64,000 nucleotides of DNA from DATJLY01 sp963773665 (GCA_963773665.1 CAVZBZ010000013.1:186001-250000); one strand, 5' to 3'; positions 8,317 to 15,698 are shown, counted from the stretch's first letter. Notes: generated by a model from the letters alone, not told the origin. Translations and numbers: made by a program.

Positions 8317-10053
8317 TCAGGGACCGGCGAAGAGCGTGGCGTGGTGCATCGCGACCTGCTCGACGACGGGGCCGAGCGCCACCGCCGGGAAGTAGGTGAG
8401 GCCGCCGATGATGAGGATCACGCCCACAAGCAGGCCGACGAAGAGCGGGCCCGTGGTCGGGAAGGTCCCGGCCGAGGGCGCCAGAAGCTTCTTCTGCGCG
8501 AGCGATCCAGCGACGGCGAGCATCGGGATGACGAAGATGAACCGCCCCATCAGCATCGCGCCGGCAATGGTCGTGTTGTAGAAGAGCGTGTTGGCCGAGA
8601 TGCCGGCAAACGCGCTGCCATTGTTGCCGGTGCCGGAGGTGTAGGCATAGAGGATCTCGCTGAAGCCGTGCGGGCCGGTGTTGGCGATGCCGGCAAGACC
8701 CGCGGGCAAGACGGTCGCGAGCGCAGTCCAGCCAAGGATCGAGAGCGGCAAGGAGAGGAGCGCGAGGATGGTCATCTTGACTTCCTTCGCCTCGAGCTTC
8801 TTGCCGAGATATTCGGGCGTGCGCCCGACCATGAGGCCCGCCACGAACATCGCGACGATGGCGAAGGCGAGGATGCCGTAGAGGCCCGAGCCGACGCCGC
8901 CGAAGATCACCTCGCCAAGCATGATGTTGACCATCGGCACCATGCCGCCCAACGGCGTGTAGCTGTCGTGCATCGAGTTGACCGAGCCGTTCGACGCATC
9001 CGTCGTCGCGGTCGCCCAGATGGTCGAATTGGCAATACCGAAGCGGACTTCTTTCCCTTCCATATTGCCGCCAGCCTGCAGGGCGCTCGGCGCCTGATCG
9101 ACCTGGAATTGCGCCAAGTTGGGATTGCCCTGCAATTCGGCCCAGTAGCAAGTCGTGATGCCAACCAGGAATAGGAATCCCATCGCCGCGAAGAGCGCCC
9201 AGCCCTGGCGCTGATTACGGACCATGCGGCCGAAGGTGTAGGTGAGCGCGGCGCTGATTGAAATGAGCGACCACATCTCGATGAGGTTCGAGACGGCGTT
9301 CGGATTCTCGAACGGATGGGCGGAATTGACGTTAAAGAAGCCGCCGCCGTTGGTGCCGAGCTGCTTGATGGCGATCTGTGAGGCGACCGGCCCCTGTGCG
9401 ATCAGCTGCTTCGCGCCCTCGAGCGTCGTCGCCTCGGTATAAGCAGAGAGATTCTGCGGCATGCCGGAAGCGATAAGCGCGAGCGCCTCAACGATCGCGA
9501 TCGGCAGCAGCACGTAGAGCGTGCAACGCGTGAGATCGACCCAGAAATTGCCGATCGTCTGCGCCGAGCGCCGCGCGAAGCCGCGCACGACCGCAATCGC
9601 GAGCGCAATGCCCGTCGCGGCCGAGACGAAATTGTGCACGGTGAGGCCGGCCATCTGCGTCAGGTAGCTCATGGTGGTCTCGCCGCCATAAGACTGCCAA
9701 TTGGTGTTCGTGACAAAGCTCACCGCCGTATTGAAGGCGAGGCTTTGCTCGACCGCCGACTGCCCCTGCGGGTTGAACGGCAGAACGTCCTGGAAGCGCA
9801 TCAGCGCGTAGATCGTCACGAAGCCCGCGACGCTGAAGAACAGCATGGAGACGGCGTAGGTGAGCCAATGCTGCTCCTGCTTCTCGTCAACGCCGCAGCA
9901 CCAATAGACGAACCGCTCGACGGGGCGCAGGATAGGATGAAGGAACGTGCGCTCGCCTTCGAACACCTGGTGCATGAAAATGCCGAACGGCTTCACGAAG
10001 AGGATGATGAGCGCGCTGTAGATCGCGATCTGGAACCATCCGTTGAAGGTCAT
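8317..10053 (-). CDS. kdpA: Potassium-transporting ATPase subunit A
   Basis: Channel-like subunit of 578 residues with ten predicted membrane helices and four selectivity-filter-type segments, for example TNTNWQSYGGE, LGTNGGGFFNVNSAHPFENP and TGNNGSAFAGI. It belongs to the superfamily of potassium transporters and forms the ion path of KdpFABC. The gene begins 12 bp after kdpF. A good ribosome site (GGAG) precedes its ATG at 10053. Confidence 0.97.
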   Translation of the reverse strand: MTFNGWFQIAIYSALIILFVKPFGIFMHQVFEGERTFLHPILRPVERFVYWCCGVDEKQEQHWLTYAVSMLFFSVAGFVTIYALMRFQDVLPFNPQGQSAVEQSLAFNTAVSFVTNTNWQSYGGETTMSYLTQMAGLTVHNFVSAATGIALAIAVVRGFARRSAQTIGNFWVDLTRCTLYVLLPIAIVEALALIASGMPQNLSAYTEATTLEGAKQLIAQGPVASQIAIKQLGTNGGGFFNVNSAHPFENPNAVSNLIEMWSLISISAALTYTFGRMVRNQRQGWALFAAMGFLFLVGITTCYWAELQGNPNLAQFQVDQAPSALQAGGNMEGKEVRFGIANSTIWATATTDASNGSVNSMHDSYTPLGGMVPMVNIMLGEVIFGGVGSGLYGILAFAIVAMFVAGLMVGRTPEYLGKKLEAKEVKMTILALLSLPLSILGWTALATVLPAGLAGIANTGPHGFSEILYAYTSGTGNNGSAFAGISANTLFYNTTIAGAMLMGRFIFVIPMLAVAGSLAQKKLLAPSAGTFPTTGPLFVGLLVGVILIIGGLTYFPAVALGPVVEQVAMHHATLFAGP

Positions 10054-10065
10054 GGGGGCGAGCTC

Positions 10066-10155
10066 CTAGAAGCGCTCGGGCTTGATGAGGGCGTAGACGA
10101 GATAGACCATGATCACGATGGTCACGATCCCGCCGAGGACGTAATCGATCAGCAT
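10066..10155 (-). CDS. kdpF: Potassium-transporting ATPase subunit F
   Basis: A 29-residue single-helix peptide, MLIDYVLGGIVTIVIMVYLVYALIKPERF. The ending YALIKPERF is the hallmark of KdpF. It helps hold the KdpABC complex together in the membrane. It is too short for most automated gene calls. It sits just upstream of kdpA and just downstream of a second tiny membrane peptide. Confidence 0.93.
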   Translation of the reverse strand: MLIDYVLGGIVTIVIMVYLVYALIKPERF

Positions 10156-10162
10156 GGCTGCC

Positions 10163-10246
10163 TCACATTCTGTCGCAGGCAAGGGTATAGAGAACGGCGA
10201 TGACGAAGAAGCCGACGCCGACGGCGACGAGGATGGTGTCGAGCAT
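10163..10246 (-). CDS. 27-residue membrane peptide upstream of kdpF
   Basis: The reading frame MLDTILVAVGVGFFVIAVLYTLACDRM encodes one hydrophobic helix with a charged tail and ends 7 bp before kdpF. I recall similar peptides in front of kdpF in other proteobacteria, but no function is established that I can name. It may be an extra small subunit or a stabiliser of the Kdp pump. The coding call rests on hydrophobic pattern, position and spacing. Confidence 0.7.
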   Translation of the reverse strand: MLDTILVAVGVGFFVIAVLYTLACDRM

Positions 10247-10317
10247 GTCCCTATCCCTCAGAGAAAGACGTGGCTGCGATACCGCAGTGCACAATGCTTA
10301 CTATTGGCCGCGTGGCA

Positions 10318-10368
10318 TATAGATTCGAGCGCGGCGGGCCATCGCAAAAATATAAATCCCGTATAAGG
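10318..10368 (-). promoter_or_regulatory. Candidate kdp promoter with KdpE-like site
   Basis: Read on the minus strand, a direct repeat CTTATAC-GGGA-TTTATAT (10350-10368) has repeats 11 bp apart. This matches the layout of the E. coli kdp site recognised by KdpE (TTTATA and TTTACA, 11 bp apart). Two bases further on come a possible -35 TTGCGA (10342-10347), an 18-bp spacer and a -10-like TCTATA (10318-10323). The first operon codon is at 10246. An activator site abutting the -35 is the expected arrangement. This is inference from sequence pattern. Confidence 0.5.
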
Positions 10369-10424
10369 GATGCTGATTTTCCGCCGCAACCATGGAAATC
10401 TATGCGGCCCGTGCGCCGGCCGCC

Positions 10425-10438
10425 TTGATGTATGTCAA
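10425..10438 (-). promoter_or_regulatory. FNR/FixK-like box upstream of kdp
   Basis: TTGA-TGTATG-TCAA matches the core of the FNR/FixK/Anr operator (TTGAT-N4-ATCAA) with nine of ten positions. On the minus strand a -10-like CATAGA at 10399-10404 would place the box centre near -40, the class II activation position, with transcription towards kdp. Two further boxes with the same core lie within the next 6 kb. Confidence 0.5.
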
Positions 10439-10468
10439 GCATGCGAAGATCCCAGAGCTTCCGGTGGA

Positions 10469-10654
10469 TTACGCCGCGAGCGCCTGAACCAGCAGGCGCA
10501 AAAGGATGACGGTGCCGGCAATGCCGGCGACGATGATGACGAGATCGTAGAAGAAGGTGCCGACATCCTCCTGCGATCGCCCGTGCCGGGCGCGCTCGTT
10601 TCGCTTGCGCTCGCGCCGGAGCACGACCAGTTCCTCGAAGCCTTCGTCGCGCAT
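10469..10654 (-). CDS. Small membrane protein, unknown function (61 aa)
   Basis: A short protein with a charged N-terminal half (MRDEGFEELVVLRRERKRNE) and a hydrophobic C-terminal helix (FYDLVIIVAGIAGTVILLRLLVQALAA). A clear ribosome site, AAGGACC, precedes the ATG. It is the third gene of a set of three that probably starts at 11367. I do not recognise the family. The layout, cytoplasmic basic segment and single helix, suggests a small membrane-anchored factor. Confidence 0.6.
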   Translation of the reverse strand: MRDEGFEELVVLRRERKRNERARHGRSQEDVGTFFYDLVIIVAGIAGTVILLRLLVQALAA

Positions 10655-10678
10655 GAAAGGTCCTTGCCCCTTGCGCCC

Positions 10679-10846
10679 CTAGCCGACGAGCGCCGCGCTC
10701 GCGGCAAGCGCAAGGCCGAGAAGGGCCGCGAGCAGCAGCCCAATCTCCCACAGCAGCTCGCCCGCGGGCGGGAAGCCTTCGTTTGGCACCGCCCTCTCGA
10801 TGCGGCGCGCCGCCGCCGTCGGATCGATTGACCGCATGGGATTCAT
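10679..10846 (-). CDS. Small membrane protein, unknown function (55 aa)
   Basis: The ATG shares one base with the stop of the preceding gene (TGATG at 10844-10848), which indicates translational coupling and fixes the start. The product MNPMRSIDPTAAARRIERAVPNEG... has a soluble N-terminal half and one hydrophobic helix, LLWEIGLLLAALLGLALAASAALVG, at the end. I do not recognise it. It shares the one-helix plan of the next gene, and the two may act together. Confidence 0.6.
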   Translation of the reverse strand: MNPMRSIDPTAAARRIERAVPNEGFPPAGELLWEIGLLLAALLGLALAASAALVG

Positions 10847-11367
10847 CATTCGTCGTCGAGCCAGCTGGCAGGCAGGGTGATGTACGTCACCTGGTCGAGA
10901 TTGATCGACACTCGGCCATCCGCCTGCCCCGGCAGGCTGTGATAGGGCGCCCTGCGCCGGTTCAGCAGAGTCGCGCCGCGCAGGCGGTCGATCTCGTCGC
11001 CGTCGATCCGCGGCAGCGCGACCGGCTGCTTGTCGGCGAAATGCAGGATCACGTGGTCGCGGTCCCATCCGCCGGCGCCTGGCGCCGCCAAGCCCGCGCC
11101 GCCCCGGGAGATCAGATTGACCTGATCGAGGTTGACGCCGACGAGGCAGCCGTCAACCGTCTCGAACCAGACGACATGCGCCGTGCCGGGAACTCGGCGC
11201 TCCCGGAGGCACTCGTCGAGATAGGGGCCGTTCTCGTCGTCGAGCACGACGGTGAAGGATTCGCCGTTGTGGAAATTTACCGTCGCGAGCGACCGGACCG
11301 GCGGCCGCGCGCCGGCCGCAATGCCGCGCGAGCGCGCAAAGGTCGGGAAGTACATGGTGGGCACCAT
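10846..11367 (-). CDS. Protein of unknown function with twin NLDQV motifs
   Basis: A soluble protein of about 173 residues. The frame is open up to 11466, but the segment 11391-11466 is AT-rich and carries a promoter-like pattern, so I place the start at the ATG at 11367 (MVPTMYFPTFARS), which has GGAA upstream. The protein holds two related segments, GCLVGVNLDQVNLISR and GRVSINLDQVTYITLP, suggesting an internal duplication. Its stop is fused to the next start. Function is unknown. It heads a three-gene unit with two one-helix membrane proteins. Confidence 0.6.
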   Translation of the reverse strand: MVPTMYFPTFARSRGIAAGARPPVRSLATVNFHNGESFTVVLDDENGPYLDECLRERRVPGTAHVVWFETVDGCLVGVNLDQVNLISRGGAGLAAPGAGGWDRDHVILHFADKQPVALPRIDGDEIDRLRGATLLNRRRAPYHSLPGQADGRVSINLDQVTYITLPASWLDDE

Positions 11368-11403
11368 TCTGGTTTCCATGCACGAAAACATGGAATTGTC
11401 GGC

Positions 11404-11454
11404 ATATAAAATCGAGAGAGGGCGAGCCGCCAATTCATAGAAACCGCATATAGG
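11404..11454 (-). promoter_or_regulatory. Candidate promoter with KdpE-like direct repeat (second site)
   Basis: Between secF and the 173-residue gene, the minus strand has repeats TATATG and TCTATG with 11-bp period (within 11436-11454). Two bases later come a -35-like TTGGCG (11428-11433), an 18-bp spacer and a -10-like TTATAT (11404-11409). The geometry is the same as in the kdp promoter at 10318-10368. The match to the repeat itself is weaker than at kdp. Confidence 0.4.
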
Positions 11455-11462
11455 CCGGGCGG

Positions 11463-12401
11463 TCATTTGGACGCTGCCGCCGCGGCCGGCGCTCCGCCGG
11501 ACACCTGGCCGAGCTTGCCTTGCCCTAGATGGAGAAGGATCGGCGACGCGATGAAAATCGACGACGACGTGCCGACGACGATGCCGAAGATGATTATCAG
11601 CGCGAAATCCCGGATCAATTCGTGGCCGATGAGGGCGAGCGGCAATATGGACAGAAGCACAGTGAGCGACGTCGCCACGGTCCGGCCGAGCGTCTGATTG
11701 ATGCTGAGGTCGATCACCTCGCGCAGCGCCACGCTGCGGTGCTTGCGCACGTTCTCGCGAATGCGGTCATAGACCACGATCTTGTCGGTCACGGAGTAGC
11801 CGATCAGCGTCAGAATGGCCGCCACCGAGTTGAGGTCGAATTGCAGGCGCGTGAGCGCCAAGAAGCCGATCGTCTTGGTCAGATCCAAAAGCAGCGTCGC
11901 CACGACACCGACGCCATATTGCCAGTCGAAGCGAAACCACACGTAGAGCAGCACCGCGCCCAGCGCCGCCGCGCTTGCCTCCAAGCCGCGGTTGAACAGC
12001 TCGCCGCTGACCCGCGCGCCGACCTCTTCGAAGCTGCGGACTTGGCTGCCGGGGAAGCGGCTCGCGATCATGCCGCGCACGGCGCGATTGCCTACCTCGC
12101 TCGCCGCCTTGGCGCTGAGGATGATGCGCACGTCGCGGTCCGATCCGAAGTTCTGCAGCTTGACCTCGCCGAGCTGCAGCGCCTCGAACGCGCTGCGCAG
12201 CGCGCCGAGATCGGCAGGGCCGGGCGTCCGCAGCTCGACAACGACGCCGCCGCGAAAATCGACGCCGTAATTGAGCCCCGGCCAGAAGAACAGCAGGACC
12301 GAGGCGACGCTGAGGACCGCCGAGACCAGCGGACCGGCGAGGCGGCCGCGCATGAAGCGGATGTGCGTGTTGTCGGGAACGAGCCGCAGGGGGCGAAACA
12401 T
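11463..12401 (-). CDS. secF: SecF protein-export membrane protein (no SecD beside it)
   Basis: The 312-residue product has six predicted helices and SecF signatures: LNYGVDFRGGVVVEL in the first periplasmic domain and LTLIGYSVTDKIVVYDRIREN in the fourth-helix region. SecF works with SecD and the proton gradient to pull exported proteins through SecYEG. A clear GAGG ribosome site precedes the ATG. It is unusual that secD and yajC are absent, and that the neighbours are dapA and small unknown proteins. It may be a second SecF copy or a relocated gene. Confidence 0.9.
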   Translation of the reverse strand: MFRPLRLVPDNTHIRFMRGRLAGPLVSAVLSVASVLLFFWPGLNYGVDFRGGVVVELRTPGPADLGALRSAFEALQLGEVKLQNFGSDRDVRIILSAKAASEVGNRAVRGMIASRFPGSQVRSFEEVGARVSGELFNRGLEASAAALGAVLLYVWFRFDWQYGVGVVATLLLDLTKTIGFLALTRLQFDLNSVAAILTLIGYSVTDKIVVYDRIRENVRKHRSVALREVIDLSINQTLGRTVATSLTVLLSILPLALIGHELIRDFALIIIFGIVVGTSSSIFIASPILLHLGQGKLGQVSGGAPAAAAASK

Positions 12402-12411
12402 TGGGACCTCG

Positions 12412-12681
12412 TCAAAAGCGCGCGCTGTCGTGCCGGCGGACCGCCGCGCGCGCGAGGAGACGCAGACGCCGCATCCACCGCAGCAGCGCGAACGGAACGA
12501 CCACGACGGTCAGCACGAAAAAGAACCCTTCGACGCCGGCGCCGTGCGTCCAGGCATAATCGTCGTGGCGCCAGGGCGCAGGCAGCGATGCGACCGACGC
12601 ATGCGCCGGCATTGCCGGCAAGCCGTCCGCCGGCGCGCTTACGAGAAAGGGCGCGCCCTCATCCACCATGGAAATGCGCAT
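12412..12681 (-). CDS. Small single-helix membrane protein (89 aa)
   Basis: Lies 10 bp upstream of secF and overlaps the dapA-like end by 23 bp. The product has a soluble start (MRISMVDEGAPFLVSAPADG), then one strong helix (GFFFVLTVVVVPFALLRWMRRL) and a highly basic tail. A second ATG four codons in (12669) is an equally possible start. I do not recognise it. Its tight position between dapA and secF suggests that it is transcribed and translated with them. Confidence 0.5.
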   Translation of the reverse strand: MRISMVDEGAPFLVSAPADGLPAMPAHASVASLPAPWRHDDYAWTHGAGVEGFFFVLTVVVVPFALLRWMRRLRLLARAAVRRHDSARF

Positions 12682-13603
12682 GGGCGGCGGTGCGGACGAG
12701 AAGGGTCGGGCCGATGAGCCCGACCTGCGCCAAAGCCTTGCGCACCGCGATGCGAGTCGCCTCGGCGGGCTCGCAAAGCGGCAGCCGCAGGTCGGGCGAC
12801 ATGCGGCCGAGGAGGCTCAAGGCCCATTTCAGCGGGACCGGGTTGCTTTCGAGAAAAAGCGCCGCCGCGAGCGGTCGCAGATTCCGCTCGATCAGCCGTG
12901 CCTCGACCTGCTCGCCGCAAGCGCACGCGAGAAAGAGCCGGTGGCACGCTTTCGGCACGACGTTCGACAAGACGGAAATGCAGCCATTGCCGCCGAGCCC
13001 GAGAAAATCGAGCGCCGTCGCATCGTCGCCGCTCAAGAGCCGGAAACGCTCGCCCATCGCGCGCCGCAGCAGGGCAGGACGGATAAGGTCTCCCGTCGCA
13101 TCCTTGAGACCGATGACCCGCGCCAGCTCGGCAAGCCGGCGAATGGTGTCGATGGACAGTCCGCACGCCGTGCGGGCTGGAACGTCATAAAGAAGAATCG
13201 GCAGATCCGTCGCGTCGTGGATCGCGCGAAAATGACGGTAGAGACCTTCCTGCGACGGCTTGTTGTAGTAGGGCGTGACGACGAGCAGCCCGTCGGCGCC
13301 CGCGCGCTGCGCCCGTTGAGCGAGCTCGATGGCGTGGCTCGTTGCGTTCGAGCCCGCGCCGGCAATCACCGGCACACGGCCCCGCGCCACGTCGAGGGCC
13401 AGGCGAACCATCCGGTCCTGCTCCTCGGGGAGGAGGGTCGGCGCCTCGCCCGTGGTGCCGTTGACGACGAGCGCCGAAATTCCCTGGTCGATCTGCCAGT
13501 CGCAAAACGCCTGGAAGGCGTCGTCGGCGATCCGTTCGCCGGCAAAGGGCGTGGGCAGCGCGCTCGCATAACCGCAGAGCGTCGCGAGATCGGCATTTCG
13601 CAT
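12659..13603 (-). CDS. dapA: 4-hydroxy-tetrahydrodipicolinate synthase (DapA family)
   Basis: TIM-barrel aldolase of 314 residues that joins pyruvate and aspartate semialdehyde in lysine and peptidoglycan-precursor synthesis. Visible residues are Lys167 in VIGLKDATGD (Schiff base), Tyr139 in ILLYDVPART with Arg144, the TTGE substrate loop (50-53) and PYYNKPSQEGLY. The start at 13603 follows a strong GAGGAG. The frame extends further upstream, but that part is not family-like. The C-terminus is about 20 residues longer than E. coli DapA. The neighbours give no lysine context, so this could be a paralogue acting on a related keto acid. Confidence 0.85.
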   Translation of the reverse strand: MRNADLATLCGYASALPTPFAGERIADDAFQAFCDWQIDQGISALVVNGTTGEAPTLLPEEQDRMVRLALDVARGRVPVIAGAGSNATSHAIELAQRAQRAGADGLLVVTPYYNKPSQEGLYRHFRAIHDATDLPILLYDVPARTACGLSIDTIRRLAELARVIGLKDATGDLIRPALLRRAMGERFRLLSGDDATALDFLGLGGNGCISVLSNVVPKACHRLFLACACGEQVEARLIERNLRPLAAALFLESNPVPLKWALSLLGRMSPDLRLPLCEPAEATRIAVRKALAQVGLIGPTLLVRTAAHAHFHGG

Positions 13604-13613
13604 TGCGGTCTCC

Positions 13614-14081
13614 TCAGGCGGCGCGCGCCGTCGTTTCGGCGTGCTTGCGGGCGCACCAAAGCGGCTCGGAGCCCATGTCGCCCGGGATGCGCTCGAGCGC
13701 GGTGAATCCGGCTTCCATGACGAGCCGCCGCAGCCGCTTCTCGTCCGCGCGGAGCGGCTCCGCCACCTGAAGGACGAGCGTGCCGCGCGGACGAAGCGCA
13801 CGGCCGAGATGATGCAGGATCGAGAGAAGCTCGCTCTCGCACCGCACGCGAGGGACAAGTAGAACATCCGTTTCCGGCATCGGCGCGTGCGGCCCGCGCT
13901 CCGCCGACTGGCATGCGACGTTGAGATAACCGCGCCGGATCAACGTGGTCAAAAGCGCCAGCTGTTCCGCGCCGGCGATCATGACCCTGTCGGTCGCGTT
14001 CGCGTGCGACGCGGCGATAAGCTCGTCGCCGGGATCGGTTGCTGTCGAAATTCGTCGGTCGTCGTCAAAGGCGGCGCGCAT
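13614..14081 (-). CDS. Probable SAM-methyltransferase-like protein, short
   Basis: From the ATG at 14081 the product has about 155 residues. The second half resembles the C-terminal half of a class I methyltransferase fold (TDVLLVPRV, HHLGRALRPRGTLVLQVAEPLR, then LVMEAGFTALERI). A clear glycine-rich SAM loop is not visible, so catalysis is uncertain. The frame remains open to 14213, but that stretch includes an AT-rich regulatory-looking segment. It ends 10 bp before dapA and probably leads the transcript dapA, 89-aa gene, secF. Confidence 0.55.
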   Translation of the reverse strand: MRAAFDDDRRISTATDPGDELIAASHANATDRVMIAGAEQLALLTTLIRRGYLNVACQSAERGPHAPMPETDVLLVPRVRCESELLSILHHLGRALRPRGTLVLQVAEPLRADEKRLRRLVMEAGFTALERIPGDMGSEPLWCARKHAETTARAA

Positions 14082-14181
14082 GTTTTCCGTCCCGGGCCGA
14101 TCGAGGCCACTGCGTTGTTTCGGACGGAACGAAGTTAAGCGCTGCCGCATAGTCGTTCGATGGCGGCCGAGGCGCGCGAAA

Positions 14182-14200
14182 ATATAGGAACGATATAAGG
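14182..14200 (-). promoter_or_regulatory. KdpE-like direct repeat (third site)
   Basis: The minus strand reads CTTATAT-CGTT-CCTATAT, with repeats 11 bp apart, about 100 bp upstream of the chosen start at 14081. It agrees with the site before kdp at 13 of 19 positions. No convincing -35 or -10 follows, so the promoter itself is uncertain. Confidence 0.35.
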
Positions 14201-14323
14201 CCGCCCACGCCACCGCCGCCGCGCGGTAGGTAGTTTCCCTTACGTAGAGGCCCGAATTGTCGGCGCCTTCGGTTCGGCGTTCAATCGGCGCAGGAGTTCC
14301 TTCAAGGGATCGAGGAGGCCGAG

Positions 14324-14500
14324 ATGACGTGCAATGCCGAGATCAACCGCGCGTTCCCCTCGTATCATGCCGCCTACGATTACCTCGCCTCGCGTGGCTT
14401 CCTGTGCCTGCCCCGCGGCTGGGAGAACGGCCGCTGGCAGGCGTCCGTGGCAAGCGACGGAATGCGGGTCCTGGTGAACGTTCAGCTGCGCGCCTGCTGA
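14324..14500 (+). CDS. Small conserved-looking protein of unknown function (58 aa)
   Basis: The frame MTCNAEINRAFPSYHAAYDYLASRGF...VNVQLRAC is preceded by a strong ribosome site (GAGGAGGCC 5 bp before the ATG). The composition is that of a folded small protein: aromatic residues, a YHAAYDYLASRGF helix and a GRWQASVASDG-MRVLVNVQ strand-like end. Antisense frames are open here only because of high GC. I do not recognise the family. Confidence 0.55.
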   Translation: MTCNAEINRAFPSYHAAYDYLASRGFLCLPRGWENGRWQASVASDGMRVLVNVQLRAC

Positions 14501-14514
14501 GCGGGCGTTCCCCG

Positions 14515-14946
14515 CTAGAGATGCTCGGCGTCGATGTCGCCGATCGAATAGCCCAATAGCGCCAGCCCCTCTTCGAGATAGTCGCCGAGCGCCGGCATTC
14601 CGATGAGATAGGCAGACGAATGGGGCCGGTGGCGCTCGTAGGCGAGCGCGCGCGCATCGCGCCATTCGTCCTTCGAGAAATCGCCGCGGCCGAGCCAGGC
14701 GAGCGCGATGAGATCGATCACCTCGTCCTCGTTGAGCTCGTCGATCGCGCCGCGCAGCTCCTCGAGCGTCGCGTCGTCGTCCATGTCCTCGAGCACGTCG
14801 GCCTCGATGTCGTCGGCGGGGTTTGAGCCGGAGTCGGGATCGTCCGGCTCGACCTTGGCGTCGAACTCGCGCGCCTTGACGATGATGAAGCCGACTTTTT
14901 CCGGGCTGACATTGAGTTCGACGGAGGGTTCGTCCTGCTGCGCCAT
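14515..14946 (-). CDS. DUF3775-like acidic protein
   Basis: The 143-residue acidic product contains DEVIDLIALAWLGRGDFSKDEWRDARALAYER and a C-terminal YLIGMPALGDYLEEGLALLGYSI, which I associate with the DUF3775 family of alphaproteobacteria. No catalytic motif is evident and the function is unknown. The 60-residue centre is very rich in Asp and Glu (ADDIEADVLEDMDDDATLEEL). It lies 23 bp downstream of the BON-domain gene and probably shares its transcript. Confidence 0.7.
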   Translation of the reverse strand: MAQQDEPSVELNVSPEKVGFIIVKAREFDAKVEPDDPDSGSNPADDIEADVLEDMDDDATLEELRGAIDELNEDEVIDLIALAWLGRGDFSKDEWRDARALAYERHRPHSSAYLIGMPALGDYLEEGLALLGYSIGDIDAEHL

Positions 14947-14969
14947 GTCGGTTTCTCCTGCACTCGAAT

Positions 14970-15626
14970 TCAGGGACGCGCGATGAGGATGTGGTCCTCG
15001 ACCGATGTCACGCCCGGCACGGACCAGGCGGCGCGCAGCGCTTCGTCGCGCTCGATCCAGCTCTGCACCTTGCCGCCGAGAATGACCGTGCCGCCGCGCA
15101 CATCGACCGAGACCGCGCCGGCGTCATGTTCGGCCGTCCGCTCGAACGCCGCAACGATCTTGGCGCGGACGTCGTCGGGCTGCGCTTGCGTGCGGAGGCG
15201 GATCTGGTTGACGACGAGCTGGACGCCGCCGAGCTTGCGTACGTCGTATTCGGCTTCGGCCCGCTGATAAGCCCATTCGACCTCGCCCGTGAGCGTCACC
15301 ACCCCGCGCTCGACCTTGACGCTGACGTTGCCGGGCGGGATCACCACATCCCATTCCAGCATCTTGATCGCGCGCGCGGCAATCTCGTCATCGCCGGTTT
15401 TCCGGTCCGACGGCAGCCGCACCTCGAGCTCCTCGGCGATCGCCTTGACGCCGGCCACGCGCCGCGCCGCGCGCTCGGCGGCGTATTTCGCGGCATAGCT
15501 ATCGACATGCCCGCTCAACGTGACGACGCCTTGGCGCGCGGCGACGCCGATATGCGCGGCGTCCACCGTCGGGTCGAAGCCGAGCTCGTCCATGACGCGC
15601 TGCTGCAATGTCTGGTCGTCGGTCAT
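14970..15626 (-). CDS. Triple BON-domain protein
   Basis: The 218 residues hold three BON domains at about 3-70, 77-145 and 150-216. Each shows the pattern of a glycine-bounded strand pair, for example GVVTLSGHVDSYAAKYAAERAARRVAGV, GVVTLTGEVEWAYQRAEAEYDVRKLGGV and GTVILGGKVQSWIERDEALRAAWSVPGV. No signal peptide is visible, so it is probably cytoplasmic, unlike OsmY. BON proteins bind membranes or other surfaces under osmotic or envelope stress. GGAG precedes the ATG. An FNR/FixK-like box lies 54 bp upstream. Confidence 0.88.
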   Translation of the reverse strand: MTDDQTLQQRVMDELGFDPTVDAAHIGVAARQGVVTLSGHVDSYAAKYAAERAARRVAGVKAIAEELEVRLPSDRKTGDDEIAARAIKMLEWDVVIPPGNVSVKVERGVVTLTGEVEWAYQRAEAEYDVRKLGGVQLVVNQIRLRTQAQPDDVRAKIVAAFERTAEHDAGAVSVDVRGGTVILGGKVQSWIERDEALRAAWSVPGVTSVEDHILIARP

Positions 15627-15674
15627 GATCTGCTCCGGGCTATTTCGGCAACGCTCGCACGCGGCGCCTCTATG

Positions 15675-15698
15675 CCGCCTTGAGATGGATCAAGGCGG
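15675..15698. promoter_or_regulatory. FNR/FixK-like box inside a perfect dyad between divergent genes
   Basis: CCGCCTTGA and TCAAGGCGG form a perfect 9-bp inverted repeat around a 6-bp centre. The inner core TTGAG-ATGG-ATCAA (15680-15693) fits the FNR/FixK operator at nine of ten positions. Its location between the BON gene (leftward) and the glycosylase gene (rightward) makes an operator more likely than a terminator. Confidence 0.6.

Noticed and set aside
5611..9174. Open frame of 1187 codons on the plus strand across kdpC/B/A
   Set aside because: Antisense shadow of strongly conserved kdp genes. The product is Arg/Asp/His-rich low-complexity sequence without family-like features, as expected from GC-rich codon bias.
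13604..13867. Upstream extension of the dapA frame to 13867
   Set aside because: The added 88 residues are Arg/Ser-rich shadow of the methyltransferase-like gene. The GAGGAG site and the family N-terminus support 13603.
14182..14210. GGAAC at 14187 as a -35 of an EcfG general-stress promoter
   Set aside because: No GTT-type -10 follows at 16-17 bp on the plus strand.
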